DNA of 64,000 nt from Clytia hemisphaerica. Lineage: Eukaryota > Cnidaria > Hydrozoa > Leptothecata > Clytiidae. This document shows positions 48,204-60,600 of the stretch, piece by piece. Position numbers and translations under genes: made by a program. Location: assembly GCA_902728285.1 (NCBI GenBank), contig CACVBU010001315.1, positions 227,302 to 291,301 of the forward strand, written 5' to 3'. The notes beneath the pieces are model-generated. The model worked only from the letters and a program-made list of their open reading frames with translations, had not been told where the DNA came from and made no database searches. Position 1 is the first letter of the stretch; every line of letters begins with the position of its first letter.

Positions 48204-49690
48204 TTACTGGTAAGTGAATAATAAGGTATTTCAATAATAATAATAATGATGTAATAAGGTATAATGTAATAAGGTTTTTCAGAACCCTCTTAACCTGCCT
48301 AGAACATTTGGAAAATATCTAGAATGAACCCTGCCCTTTCAGAGCAACCGCCCTTGATCACCAAAATATCCATACCCCACTCTTCAAAAAAAAAAAAATT
48401 TCCACGTGTTTCCAGACTCTTAGAACTTGTTCTCAGATAGGCCAGAGTAAGTCCAGTTTTTTATATTTATACGAAAATAAAAAAAATGTTTGAATTTTTA
48501 TTTGTTGGTGCCCCGTCGCGCGCCGTGAAAAAGAAGTTTGAAAAGATGATTTAATGATGATTAAAACTTATTAAAAACAAAACAAAACACAATATAAAAA
48601 TTGAAGGAAAAAGTCTTCAACCCACCCTCAAAAAAGCCCCCCACACTTTGCCACCAATCTCTCCATAAGCCAAGAAATCCCTGTAAACCCACCCTTTTCG
48701 ACTTTTTTGGAAAACCGTTTACCCCACAATCTAGCTAGGGTGGGTTTGAAATATGTGTTCTGAAATGTTCCAGGAGCATTATGGACGTGATGGCCCGTAT
48801 ATTTGTTTATACAGTAACTTGTTTTTGCATTAGAATGTATTAGACACTAGTCAATGCCAATGGTAAATTTCTCAATTTTCTACTTTTGCTTAGACCGACT
48901 TGGGCAAACTTTGCAGTCCAAAATGTTAAGAAACTTTTCATTTAATTAGTGAACATTTTTTAGTTAAATGAATTGCACCCTCACACTGCTCTTTTGGCAA
49001 TTCCTGTTAATGTTTTTTATCAAAGTCTACTTATTATACTACAACATCAGTAACTTGTGGTGACAAAGTGCTCTATTCCAAGGTAGAGCTAAATTCAAAA
49101 TTTATTTTTATTCAAAAAACTATACTATCTAATTATTATACTATTGTTATTAAGGTCCTTTTTATCACCTGTATTTTTGTTTGGCTTACTGCAAAGTTTT
49201 ATTGGCCCAGCGCTAGCGATAGGGCCTTTCATTTGCAACTTTCCGTCCTCGTCGTCCTTCCGCTGTCTGTCCGTCCGTTTTGGTAGAAACGGCGCTTAAA
49301 ACCAGTACCACACTTTTTAATTTTGCCGTCTGGAGAGGGAAAAGCTTGCTAAAGTCGGATACTGGCTATAAAAGATATATTTTCTGATTCCGCCCTCCTT
49401 CAAAACAATTTTCAAAACAAAACAAGATGGCGGTCGAAGCGAGGAGGTTGATTCATACTTTCTTGAACATTTTCTTTGCTTTAGTGGTCAAGAGACTTCA
49501 AACCAAAGAAATTTTGTAATGATTTTTCTTTATAAACCTTTTTCAACATTCTGTCATATCTTACAGTCTTTGCTCAAGTTTTAATAAAGTTTTATGAGTG
49601 AAAATTCTACCTAAAAATCACCTTCATTTGTTAACTTCTTGTTTTCAAAAAGATTTTATTTTTAGGAAATAATGGCTTCCGATATAGAAA
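48204..49690. other. AT-rich intergenic DNA without genes
   Basis: Contains an AAGATGGCGG motif (YY1-like) at 49428 and a short TCCGTCCG repeat near 49,260. No coding support. Confidence 0.45.
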
Positions 49691-50460
49691 TAAATAAACT
49701 GAAATGCAGCTGATGTGTAAAATTGAATAAGATTGGAACTTTTTTCTTGATGCGACACAAGAAAACAGTCACTTCTGGATATGTCGCTGTTTTACCAAAG
49801 CAAAACAACAAACAGTCAGTGGTGGGACATGTGCATGGTATGATTTTCAAACTCAACACATAATTATTACAAGTTAACTGATTCTGGAATTTGGTAATGG
49901 ACACTAAAATGGAGCTCGTGTGTAAATTCGAACAAGATTGGAACTTTTTCCATGATGTTACGCGTGAAAATGGTTATTTCTGGTTCTGTCTCGTTTGACG
50001 ATTCGAGACGATTGGTGGCTTGATTTTTCAAACTCGGCACAGAATTATTTCAAGTAAGCTGATTATGGAATTAAGTTATTGGAGACTAAAATGCAGCTCA
50101 ATGTGTAAATTTGAACAAGATTGGGACTTTTTTCATGATTCTACGTATATTAAATAAAATGGTCTTTTCCAAAAATGGTCTCGACTGCGGTCGAGCAATG
50201 ATGATGATGATGAAATAAAATGGCCATTTCTGTTCTGGATCTGTCGCATTAAACGATTGGTGGCTTGATTTTTCAAACTCGACTCACATAATAATTTATT
50301 GTTTAAAAAGTATAAACTGATTCTGGAATTTGTTAATGGACACGAAAATGCAGCTCATGGGTATATTTGAACTATATTGAAACATTTTTCATGGTTGCAA
50401 CGCACGCATGAACAGTGAAAATGATCATTTCTGGATCTGTCACATTAAACTGTTAACTCA
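49690..50460 (+). repeat. Degenerate tandem repeat of about 200 bp, four units
   Basis: The anchor ATGCAGCT...GTGTAAATTxGAACAAGATTGG recurs at 49704, 49909, 50091 and 50348. Other shared blocks are CTGATTCTGGAATTxGxTAAT, TTTTTCATGAT and GATTTTTCAAACTC. Spacings are 205, 182 and 257 bp. The array ends about 1 kb before PMS2. Confidence 0.8.
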
Positions 50461-51387
50461 CATTAACCACATGAATTTTATTGGCCTGGATATGCAGACT
50501 GTAAACTATTTCACCGTCTAGTTTTTTAAAGATTATTTTCTGGTTTACAGTCTGGTCCAACTAACATGCCTGCATGGATATTTCTCCCTGCATATGTGAG
50601 TGCACCTAATTGGTTAAAAAGCGCCCACTCACTATATATTTGCGGGTATTTTTTATATTTTTCTATGGGCGCGCATAATTTATGGAAATTTTCCACCTAG
50701 GACATTTTTATTCCAACCCCCCGCCGCTTATTAAGTTTTGAGATTTTTTCCAACCTCCCCCCCGCTTATTCCAACCCCCCCCCCCCGCTATTAGGTACCC
50801 GAGAGTATTCAACCGTGAACCTGCGCCTGTAGACCCGGTTGGAATGGAGACCATTCAAGAGAAGTACCGCGGTGACTTTGAAAATATTTTTCCTGTCTTT
50901 GATCAACATGGTCATACATTTGCTGTTTTGCACGCTCGTTTTCAACACGTTACTTTTCGCTGGGCCTTCACGCCCAACAGGCTTCTTGTTATAATTGCAA
51001 CGTCTTCACTTCATCCCCTTTGGCCTTTTCCTTTCTTTTAAGCTGAATATCCTGAATGTGGATTTTGGTGAGCTTCACACTGATTTTTTCAACTTGTTGG
51101 GTTGGGAGACTGGTAAAAGTTGTTTGTTTATATATTGATATTTTTGTATCTGTTTACAAGTTCTTGCTCCAAATATTCAATGTTTTCTATAAGATTCAAG
51201 TCTTGGTTGTTTTACATTCGTTTGATAACGATGAATGTTTTAAAAAGTTGGCGCACAAAAAGAAAAGAAAATGAAAACGAATGGTTGTCTCGGTTGACTT
51301 CGATGCAGCTCGACACCCTTTATTTGTTTTGTACTAAAATCCTTCAAAAGCAAAATTGTTTATATTCGAATCTTATTTGATTTTTAG
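50461..51387. other. Upstream region of PMS2
   Basis: Three TTCCAACC plus C-run plus GCTTATT blocks at 50,710-50,800 look like a transposon end. The frames at 50844-51041 and 51056-51380 have no domain. It ends in TTATTTGATTTTTAG, the acceptor-like site before PMS2. Confidence 0.4.
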
Positions 51388-51437
51388 TGACGAAAGATTT
51401 ATTATATTCTAACTAAGTAATTAAATTAAAATCAAGA

Positions 51438-53705
51438 ATGAGTTCACAAGCTATTCAACAAATTGACGTTTCCTCAGTTCACAAGATATGCTCTGGACAA
51501 GTGGTGTTGGATTTAGGGACAGCTGTCAAAGAATTGGTTGAGAACAGTCTTGATGCTGATGCTTGCAATGTTGAAATTCGTTTAAAAGAACATGGTAAAG
51601 AATTGATTGAAGTGTCTGATGACGGCTCAGGTATTCTTGAGGATAATTTTGAAGGTCTTGCGTTGAAACATCATACTTCTAAACTACGTCAATTCAGTGA
51701 TTTGACTATTGTAGATACTTACGGGTTTCGAGGAGAAGCATTAAGTTCGTTGTCTGCTCTCAGTAACCTTGTTGTCACCACACAAAACGAAGCGTCACCT
51801 ATTGGTTATAAACTGGAATTTGACCATAATGGGAAATTAGTGTTGCGAACACCAGCTGCCAGAGAACGAGGAACAACTGTTTCAGTATCTGATTTATTCC
51901 ATACTCTGCCAGTGAGATATAAGGAATTTCAGAGGAATTTTAAGAAAGATTTTACTAAATTGTGCCATATTATTTATGCTTATGCACTTGTCAATCCCAA
52001 CGTTCGTTTCACATGTACCAACACTGTGAACAAGAAAAAGACTATCATTGCTTCCACCAAGGGCAACCAAAAGACTCTAGACGTTATAATCAGTCTGTTT
52101 GGCATATCTCAATCAAAGAAAATTGAAGCCTTTCAAAAGCACCCCATTACTGAGGATGTAGCAGAGGAATACAATCTTTCGATGAACCTTGTGACATCTT
52201 ACCAGGATTTGTTTGATATTCGTGGCTTCATTTCCAATGTCACTCACGGCTTCGGTCGTAGTGCTCCTGATCGTCAGTTCTATTTTGTCAACACCAGACC
52301 TTGTGATCACCAGAAAACTTCCAAAATTGTCAATGAAATGTATCACCGCTATAATAACAATCAATACCCTTTTGTCTTCTTGGAGATTTTGACCAACAAA
52401 GATTTAGTTGATGTCAACATCACACCTGATAAACGACAAGTAATGTTACAGCAAGAAAAAGTTTTGTACGCTCTCATCAAAACCTCTTTGAAAAGCATGT
52501 TTGATCAGCAAGCCTCACTATTTGTGGATCAGTCACAAAATAGGAATAACATTGACGGCAGAAATGCTTCACCCAACACGGAGGATGGACCCAAACGTTT
52601 GTCAACAAATCCTTTAGCAAAATTTCGTTGCAAATATGCTAAAGAATGCAGTGACACTTCTACTGAATTGATCGAAGAGAAAGTGAAAACTAGACAACAA
52701 AAGCTTGGTGACTATTTCTCATCTTCAAATACATCGCTCAAACGATCATTAGACTCGATCGATCATCCTGAAGATGATAACGTGGAGAATGCTGTTCATC
52801 TGAAAAGGTTTCGCTCAAATAACGATGATGATTATGAAAGAAACGATGATAGCAAATCTATCCAATGTACTCCTCCCATAAAACTTGAAAGTCAAATTAC
52901 AAAAGATGACCCGGTCACCCCTAAACAGATCATTGTTGAAAAAAGAGAAACATCAGCTTCCAAACGTCCTCGAATAAAAACAACATTCAATCTTCAAAAA
53001 GTAAAGAGGGCCATCCTTTCAGCTTCTAAGATCATGAAACAAAGTGCAAAAGAAGGAGCTGTAACGTCCTTCCGCGCGAAGATCAGTGCTCAAGAAAACG
53101 GTGCTGCAGAGGAAGAATTGAGAAGACATGTCAGCAAAGAGATGTTTTCCAAAATGACCGTTATTGGTCAGTTCAACTTGGGTTTCATCACTGCAAAATT
53201 GAATGATGATCTTTTCATAATAGACCAGCATGCATCAGACGAGAAATACAATTTCGAAACACTTCAAAAGAAACATATCTTAAAGACACAAACCTTGATA
53301 CAACCCATCCCGTTAGAAATCACACCCGTTCAAAAACACGTTTTACTAGATAATATAGAAATTTTCAAGAAAAATGGTTTTTGTTTCGATATTAAAGACG
53401 AGAGCTGTCTTAAGATAATATCTACACCAGTGCATAGAAATTGGGTATTTGGAGCAAGTGATGTCGAAGAGTTAATTTTTATATTATCAGATTCATCAGG
53501 CACAACGTACAGACCATCTCGTGTTCGGCAAATGTTTGCTAGTAGAGCTTGCAGGACTTCCATCATGGTTGGCACGGCTCTAAGCAAACAGAGTATGGTC
53601 AATCTTCTTCGACATATGGGTGAAATTGAACATCCTTGGAACTGTCCTCATGGAAGACCCACAATGCGACACCTAATCAATTTGAAGCGACTCGCTCAGT
53701 CATGA
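51438..53705 (+). CDS. PMS2: PMS2, MutL-alpha endonuclease subunit of DNA mismatch repair
   Basis: A 755-residue uninterrupted frame, complete at both ends. The N-terminal GHKL ATPase shows ELVENSLDA (E32 probable catalytic base, N36 Mg ligand), DDGSGI (61-66) and YGFRGEAL (95-102), then the transducer domain to about residue 345. A linker of about 220 residues follows, with a PIP-box-like QQKLGDYF (420-427) and a basic KRPRIK (509-514). The C-terminal dimerisation and endonuclease domain has GQFNLGF (577-583), the metal-binding motif DQHA-x2-E-x4-E (596-607), a Q-x-L-I-x-P segment (618-623), ACR (704-706) and CPHGRP (736-741). All nuclease signature residues are present, so a PMS2/MutL-alpha role with MLH1 in the nucleus is expected. 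It is about 100 residues shorter than human PMS2, mainly in the linker. The human gene has many exons; here there are none inside the coding region. The ATG lies 50 nt after TTTTTAG ending at 51387. The frame is intact, so a decayed retrocopy is unlikely. Confidence 0.97.
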   Translation: MSSQAIQQIDVSSVHKICSGQVVLDLGTAVKELVENSLDADACNVEIRLKEHGKELIEVSDDGSGILEDNFEGLALKHHTSKLRQFSDLTIVDTYGFRGEALSSLSALSNLVVTTQNEASPIGYKLEFDHNGKLVLRTPAARERGTTVSVSDLFHTLPVRYKEFQRNFKKDFTKLCHIIYAYALVNPNVRFTCTNTVNKKKTIIASTKGNQKTLDVIISLFGISQSKKIEAFQKHPITEDVAEEYNLSMNLVTSYQDLFDIRGFISNVTHGFGRSAPDRQFYFVNTRPCDHQKTSKIVNEMYHRYNNNQYPFVFLEILTNKDLVDVNITPDKRQVMLQQEKVLYALIKTSLKSMFDQQASLFVDQSQNRNNIDGRNASPNTEDGPKRLSTNPLAKFRCKYAKECSDTSTELIEEKVKTRQQKLGDYFSSSNTSLKRSLDSIDHPEDDNVENAVHLKRFRSNNDDDYERNDDSKSIQCTPPIKLESQITKDDPVTPKQIIVEKRETSASKRPRIKTTFNLQKVKRAILSASKIMKQSAKEGAVTSFRAKISAQENGAAEEELRRHVSKEMFSKMTVIGQFNLGFITAKLNDDLFIIDQHASDEKYNFETLQKKHILKTQTLIQPIPLEITPVQKHVLLDNIEIFKKNGFCFDIKDESCLKIISTPVHRNWVFGASDVEELIFILSDSSGTTYRPSRVRQMFASRACRTSIMVGTALSKQSMVNLLRHMGEIEHPWNCPHGRPTMRHLINLKRLAQS

Positions 53706-54159
53706 GGTATCCTTGTTCGCTTTATTCATATGGTTTATAATCTGCTATTCTTTGGGATTTTTTAAGATATATTTTTCCCTTCGCATTTAGCGATTTGAAA
53801 TTCTTATTTGTAAAATTGTGAATTTTTACTATCCTTTTGGACCTATAAATTATCAAATATTTATTATACATAAAAATCGCAGTAAAGATTCTTTCTGAAA
53901 TCAAACATCAATTATTTTTTGATACAATTTTTCTTCAAGGCAATGCTTACTGTAGTTGATTTATCTCCCTTTTCAAAGTCACTTTACTCATGCTATGCAA
54001 AGTTGAAGAAAATGCAACTAGTGATATTTTGCGTCGGCGTTTATTAGGTTTTCAATGAAAATATCAAATTGAAAAATTTTATATTTTTTAGTATTTGTAT
54101 ACATCGTATATTTATAGTTATTTTATCGTTGTTCAATGAGAGCTGTTCCATTAAAAAAA

Positions 54160-54311
54160 CCATACAGGGGGTGGATGAACTTTTTCAAATCAAAAAAAGA
54201 TGTGTGGATACCCCCTGGATCTTTTTACCCCCTTGGAAAAATGAAAAAAATACCCCCTGGAAATTTTTCTCGGATTACCCTCTGGAAATGTTCTTCCACC
54301 CTCCTGTATGG
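54160..54311. mobile_element. CCATACAGGGGGTGGA TIR element, copy 1
   Basis: CCATACAGGGGGTGGA at the left, TCCACCCTCCTGTATGG at the right, with repeated TACCCCCTGGAAA inside. It lies upstream of SETD6 exon 1. The short frames across it are artefacts. Confidence 0.7.
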
Positions 54312-54684
54312 ATATAAAATGGAATTGCCCAATTCAGTTATTTTATCAAAAACATTGCCATAAATATCGCATAGAGAAAACTAAAAGGCTCCCCAAAGTC
54401 TGTGTTTTTGGCAACTTTACTTTTGGAACCTCGATAATATCTGACAAAGTCTGGGAGCATTGGCAAATAAGTAAGAATTATGGGAAAAAGCAACTAAAAT
54501 TTCCTCTCGCTCAATAGGTGGCTAAATTTTTAGAGGAATTGTATTAAATCTAGGACTTTATATTGGTATTTCCCAGTGCTCTTATTCCTATTCACTAGGT
54601 ACCAGGGATATATTTTATGAACCTCCTTCTACCTACTAACTAAACTGATCACTTATGATTTAGTTTGTTCCTTTAGAATAAAAC

Positions 54685-57600
54685 ATGCAAGAAGAAAAGG
54701 AAACATTAAACACAAAAGAGAACGAAACAATTACTGGAAGTACTACAAAAGATGACAAGAATGAGACCATTTCAGCAACGGAAGAAACACCAAAACAAAT
54801 AACCAATGGCAATCCATCAAGTGGAGATTCTTCAGATGGAAACGATGAAACAAGTTCAGTAGCAGACGAGCCACAACCAGACAGCACGAGTCCACAACCA
54901 GACAGCACGGAACCCGCCTCCACCCCTGTCTCAACCACAAAACACACAGAGGAAAGTGGTGCAGATGATGAAGACATGGAGTGTGGGGATGTTGAGCAAG
55001 AGGATGTGGAGGAAAAAGGAGAGAGTAGTGGCCAAACGTCCAATAATGTCGATATGCTTAAAACGAAACTTGAAACCTTCTTGGAATGGTGCACTCTCAA
55101 TGGGTTAGCAATGTCCAATAAGGTGAGACCAGTGATCTTTAACTACTTTACTGTTCTTCCTGAAGGAAGTTTGTCTCTATATTTAGAGCTCACTAATCCG
55201 CCATCTTGTTTTCAATCCTGGTTTTCAACAGTGCGATTCGAAAATTTTGAAATTCAAACGTCCGAAAATCTAAGGTAAATTGGAAAACAATATGGCGGAC
55301 TTCAGAACTATACGAAGGACTCCATGAAATCAAGTTTCACATAAACGAGCTAGGTGATCACGTCCTAACTCTAATTTGAATTACTTTGGAAGGTTGGAGT
55401 TGACTACGAAGGCACTTCACACCGTTATGGAATGAAGGCAAAAGAGGACATTCGTAAGGGCGAAACCCTGTTCAAGATCCCACGCAAGCTTTTACTTGAT
55501 CCAGACAGTGGCACGTTATCTGCACCTTTACAAGAATACGATATCTGGCTTCAGTCCATCGGTCGCAGGTATATATATCAAAACTTTTAATGGTTAAACT
55601 TTTTCGTTGAAGAATATCCATGCTTTCAAAGGTAACAATGCTTGAAAATGTCAATACAACGAGTTAATGTATTTTCACTTTTGAGTACGGCGGTGTGACT
55701 GAAGCGATTTGGAAAAACCCGCAGCTTTGACCCGGAAAAATCGAGGACAACAGAATTCCTTGTTTACCGTCGTCCTCAGTCAGTCAGGATCTAGACAATT
55801 CAGAAGTTAACCGTCTCTGTCGCTGAAAAACACAGATAAATAAACTCGTGTTTTTCCTTTAAACTGGAACGCAAGAAGAATTACGTTTTATTTCTATCGT
55901 TCTCTCCTCTTGGACTCTCTCTCTCTCTCTCTCTCTGACAGTGAAATCCAACCATTATCAAGATCTGGCTTTATTTAAGATATACCTTTCCTTGTTTTTT
56001 TTTCAGCCTCGACGAAAGCAGTGGTTGGGTACCTCTTCTCATCACATTGATGTACGAGTTCAAGAAAGACGACTCCTTCTGGCGTCCGTATCTAGACTTG
56101 ATACCGGACACTAAGGGCTTCGGACATCCTCTATTTTGGAAAGAAGAAGTCATCAAGCGTGAATTATCAGGTATTTAACGTTTTTCCAAATATCTGGAAG
56201 TGGTTTTCTAATCCCGTATTTTATTATTTCAATTCTTGGATTTGTCGTGTTTGGCTAGCCTGCTTGTATTGAAATGAAGCGAGCTCATTGAAAAGGTACC
56301 ACAAAGGCTTCAAGGAAGAGATGCCAATCTTCTCCGAGGCTCGGTGGGGAAAATTTGTAAAAAGCTAAACAGTGATGAGACAAAGCTTTCTCTGCTGTAG
56401 GCTTTGACAAAATTTATTTCCCGTCTTTTCTGCGACGAATGGTTTAGTACACAGTCTATGATTCGTAAGTGGACAAAGCCAACAAAACCATTGGTCATAC
56501 CCAAACGATCCTATGAAAACACAGGGTAAATTTTTTTCTATATAGACTCCTTCTTTTATAATTTCAGGAATGACATTACTGTACGACCTCTTAGAAGATC
56601 GAAAGAACATCGAAGAAGAATACAAAGTTTTTGTGTTGCCGTTTCTTCTACGCAACGCTGAACTCGCTAACAGGTATTTTACACCTTCAATAGATTCATT
56701 AACGTCCTTTCATACCAGTAGTGTCATAAACTGTCTTTAAGCAGTTTTATGAAAGTTGTACTCTCTTGAATTATAAAGTGACTCATATCGAGAAGTGCTC
56801 CCATTAGGGTACCACTTTTTTTAAAACCCATTTGTGGAAGATAGCGGATATAGCTCAGTCCAGGGTTCACAAAGTTAATGGAAAAATCTAATTACGACGT
56901 CAAGTTTGTTAATAGAACCATTTAACGGTAGTTCTTTGATAAGGTACGGCTCACAACCAAATTCCTTTGAAATGATTTAGGATAACCAGTATACCTTACA
57001 ACATCTTATCGACTTTCATTTAAGAATTGAGACGTTCGATATGAATTTGTTCAAGAGAATGATCGCCTTCGTAATGGCTTACTCTTTCTCCGAAGATCAA
57101 GAATCGCCCAGCATGATTCCCATGGCTGACATGTTGAATCACCATAGTAACAACAATGCAAACCTCATCTTCGAACGCAATGCATTGAAAATGATCAGCT
57201 GTCGCAAGATCGATAAGGTACACTCTATTTGCAACCTATACAAACCTAATTTTACATTACGTATCTCAATGCTTTTTTTAAAAACCGAAGCGGAAATTCT
57301 CTAAAGTTTGACGATTTACTAACCTATACGTAATAGTTATCGGACAGTTGCGAGTACAATATGAGAAATATTTTACGAGTTCCGAGATTTTTCCGTACAA
57401 TATTTTCAGAGCCTTTAGGCGAGGAAAATATACGGAAAACATCCTGAACGATTGAAATATTTCCATATTGTTCTAGTCTAGCAAGCTAGACGACTAATTT
57501 ATACATAGTAGAAATAAAGCAAAAAGTAATGAATGGAACAATTTTAGTCGTCTAGAAACCTTTGTGCACTAACTCCAAACAAAAGAAAAGTGTCAATATT

Positions 57601-60600
57601 GCAATTATAATTTTTTCCTGCTCAAAATAATTCTTGAGAAAAAAGAATATGTGTGGATTTGTTTATTGAAAGTTTTTCATTTGATTTGATTTCGTTTTGA
57701 GAGTGTGTTGTTGCTTGATAAATTGTTTTCTCGCTACGCAAGTTTCTGCGTAGCTAGCCCCTGTATCTATAAGGCTGGAACACCGAATTCTTCCAGTCGT
57801 TTATACAAACTAAATCCCGTATTATTATTAGTATTGGTATTATTAGTATTACACGCATTATAAACGACTCCAGTCTAATATTGTTCGAGCTTATTATTTT
57901 CCTTTTTATCAAATATTTTAAATCGCATCTTCTTCACCAACTAACGAAATGAAATAGGAAATTATTTAAAGTTTTCTTTAAGTACTTATATCTTGACACT
58001 TATCAGAATTTATAATTTTTTGATTTTTCTTTGTATTCGTCACTTCAGGGCGAAGAGATTTTTAACACGTTTGGTAAACTCGGTAATCCGGAACTTCTTC
58101 AGATGTACGGCTATACGGAAGACGATAACTCTTTTGATACGGTAATTCATTTTCCTCCGCGACTTTAATTTTGCCATAGTGTGCAGATCATAATCCATTT
58201 TCCCCAAGCACAAATCCAGTATTTTTTATCTTTCGAGCCCGTATGCATCTCTATAAAAAGGGAGTTAAAATGGTACTTACATTGCCATTGTGTTATCAAA
58301 TGCCTAAGCTTGAACCAACATGAAAGCATGTTATTCTGTTAGTTATTCTGAGTGCAACGACTGCCTCGTTTTGAAACCATTACCAAGGTAATTGAATCCC
58401 TTTAGTGTCACTTTTATAAATAGAGTGCACTTCTTATAAACTCTTCTGGGAATCGATTACCATGGTAATTTATGAAAAGGTCTATTTAGATTATTCATCT
58501 TTTGGAACATGTCACATGTTTAAAATCTTGTTGTGGTTCCATAATGTCGTTTCTTTTTCAGTTCACCATTCAAGTGCAAGTGTTTATGGATTGCATTGAA
58601 GAAGAAAAAGTGGTGTCTTCAAGTTACATCCAAGCCATGTCTGCTCTCCTTCACAAATCGGTAAGATTCGAAACATGACGTTAAGCCTTGCTCTTAATGT
58701 TCCGGGATGTTCTGGAGTTTTTATAAGATACTTCAGTAATTGGTCATTTGAAGTAATAAAAATGATGCATTCTTTAGAAAAAGCAATAAAATTGTTGTAT
58801 TAATACAATAATGACCGGTTAGTGAGGGCTGTACTGAGAAATAATGCCCGAGGTCAAGTAACGACCGAGCTTGCTATAATTTCTGACGTCAGAAATAAAA
58901 AATGAGAGAAATGATGTCAACGCATTGTTCATTTTCCTTTGAAAAAGTGACGTCACAATGAATTTTCCTAACGACGGGCAACTCTGGACAATGTAGGCCC
59001 GTCGTCATGCGAAAAGAACCAATTGCATTGCGCAAAAAGTCATGTAGCCCGCTTCGAAAAAGTAACCGGTTAACAATACTGGTTAACGACCAACCAAATC
59101 AAGAAAGAGCTTGTAAAAACTCCATCTCGTCCCAATTTTCCATCCATATATTACGTACGAAAATATTTTCTGTATATTTGTCACGACTCCCCTTTGTAAG
59201 GGGATTTGTACTTACGATGCGATGGGATTTGTACTTACGATGCGATGGGATTTGTACTTACGATGCGATGGGATTGGCCCTTTTTTAGTACGGTATGGCG
59301 GGCTTTGACGAAAAAAAGGACGGGAACATGGTACTTTGAATTCAGACTGTGACTTATTTTGATTTTTAATGTCCGGGATTCCGGGATTCAGCCAAAATTT
59401 TGACGGGAAAATGGTATTTCGAACGCTATTACCTTTGTACAAAGGGAATAAAAAAAATTACAATAGAAACAATAGAAAGGACGTCATTCGAATAATAGAC
59501 GTACGTCTTTGCTGAACCCCCTCTCACCCTTCACTGAGTACGTACGGATGGTCCTTTATTTTCTAGATGCTAATGTATCTGCAATTTAGAAGGAAAACAT
59601 TTTTGATCGTGTATTCTTCTGTTAAATAAGTTCCTACTCGTCATCTTTCTTTGCTCTTACATTGACCTATTTTACATTTTCAACATTTTCAACATTTTCA
59701 GTGTCAGAAAAGCCAGTTTGGCAGTGTTTTTTTTTCTTCTAATTTCTATTTAGACTTTCAATATTCTTTTTATTTTTAGGAAATAGCAATGTCATTCGAC
59801 TTTTTTGTCTTTGATAAGAAGGGGATGAGACGAGGTCCTGACTTTGTCCATTTTCTAAAGGTTCGTTATTTGCATTTTAAGTATGCGTGGAGATAGCAGT
59901 TACGCGCATGTCATGTAATTGTATTCACTCTTTTTTGCTGAACAACCAGGTCAGATCGTCACATTCGCCATTTTCCTTAAGAGAAGAGCGTGGTATGCAC
60001 AGAATGGATGATCCGTAATGAGATTAGGCTATTAAGAATCCTAATTTTACTGGTTTTTGAGAATGAAAAGAAAACGGCTCAGATTTTCAAAGAACGTTTA
60101 ATTTTGACACTTTTCTTGAGAGAATAAAAAAAAATTTTATTAGAAATATTGCGTGTGCCTATATTCTCATACCTCATGTTTTTTATTCCAGATCATTCAC
60201 ATGAAAGAAGACGAGTTTGAGACAATGTTAAAGAAACGTGCTGGTAACCGTCCCGATTCTTTTTACCAAAAGCTTTTACGAAAACTCAGGCTCTCCAAGA
60301 AGACAGATACTTCTTCGGGTGTAGCTGTTATCGATATCACTGAAGACGACGACCCGCCCCCGCCCTCTTCGTCCGCCAAACGCTCTATCGAATGTGAAGA
60401 AATCGAGGATAACGAAGAAGGTAGTGAAAATGAAGAAGATACGCCACCGCCGCCCAAGAAACAATGTCTTTACGATGGAGGTGACTCTTGTCCGAGCGGT
60501 GATAATTTACCATTAAAACATTTTGAAACTCCCTCTGAAAAACTGAATCACTATGCAGCTTCTTTGGGGAATGGGGTAGAGGGGAAAACGAACGGTCTTT

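Noticed and set aside
47559..48234. Several overlapping frames of 70-123 codons
   Set aside because: They straddle two TIR elements and a C-run, start with non-ATG codons, and overlap on both strands.
53706..54684. PMS2-SETD6 operon
   Set aside because: Spacing of almost 1 kb with a MITE between them gives no direct support; kept only as a question under the trans-splicing finding.
59007..59288. 93-codon frame inside SETD6 intron 7
   Set aside because: Ends in the 23-bp tandem repeat, has no domain, and lies between well-supported exons.
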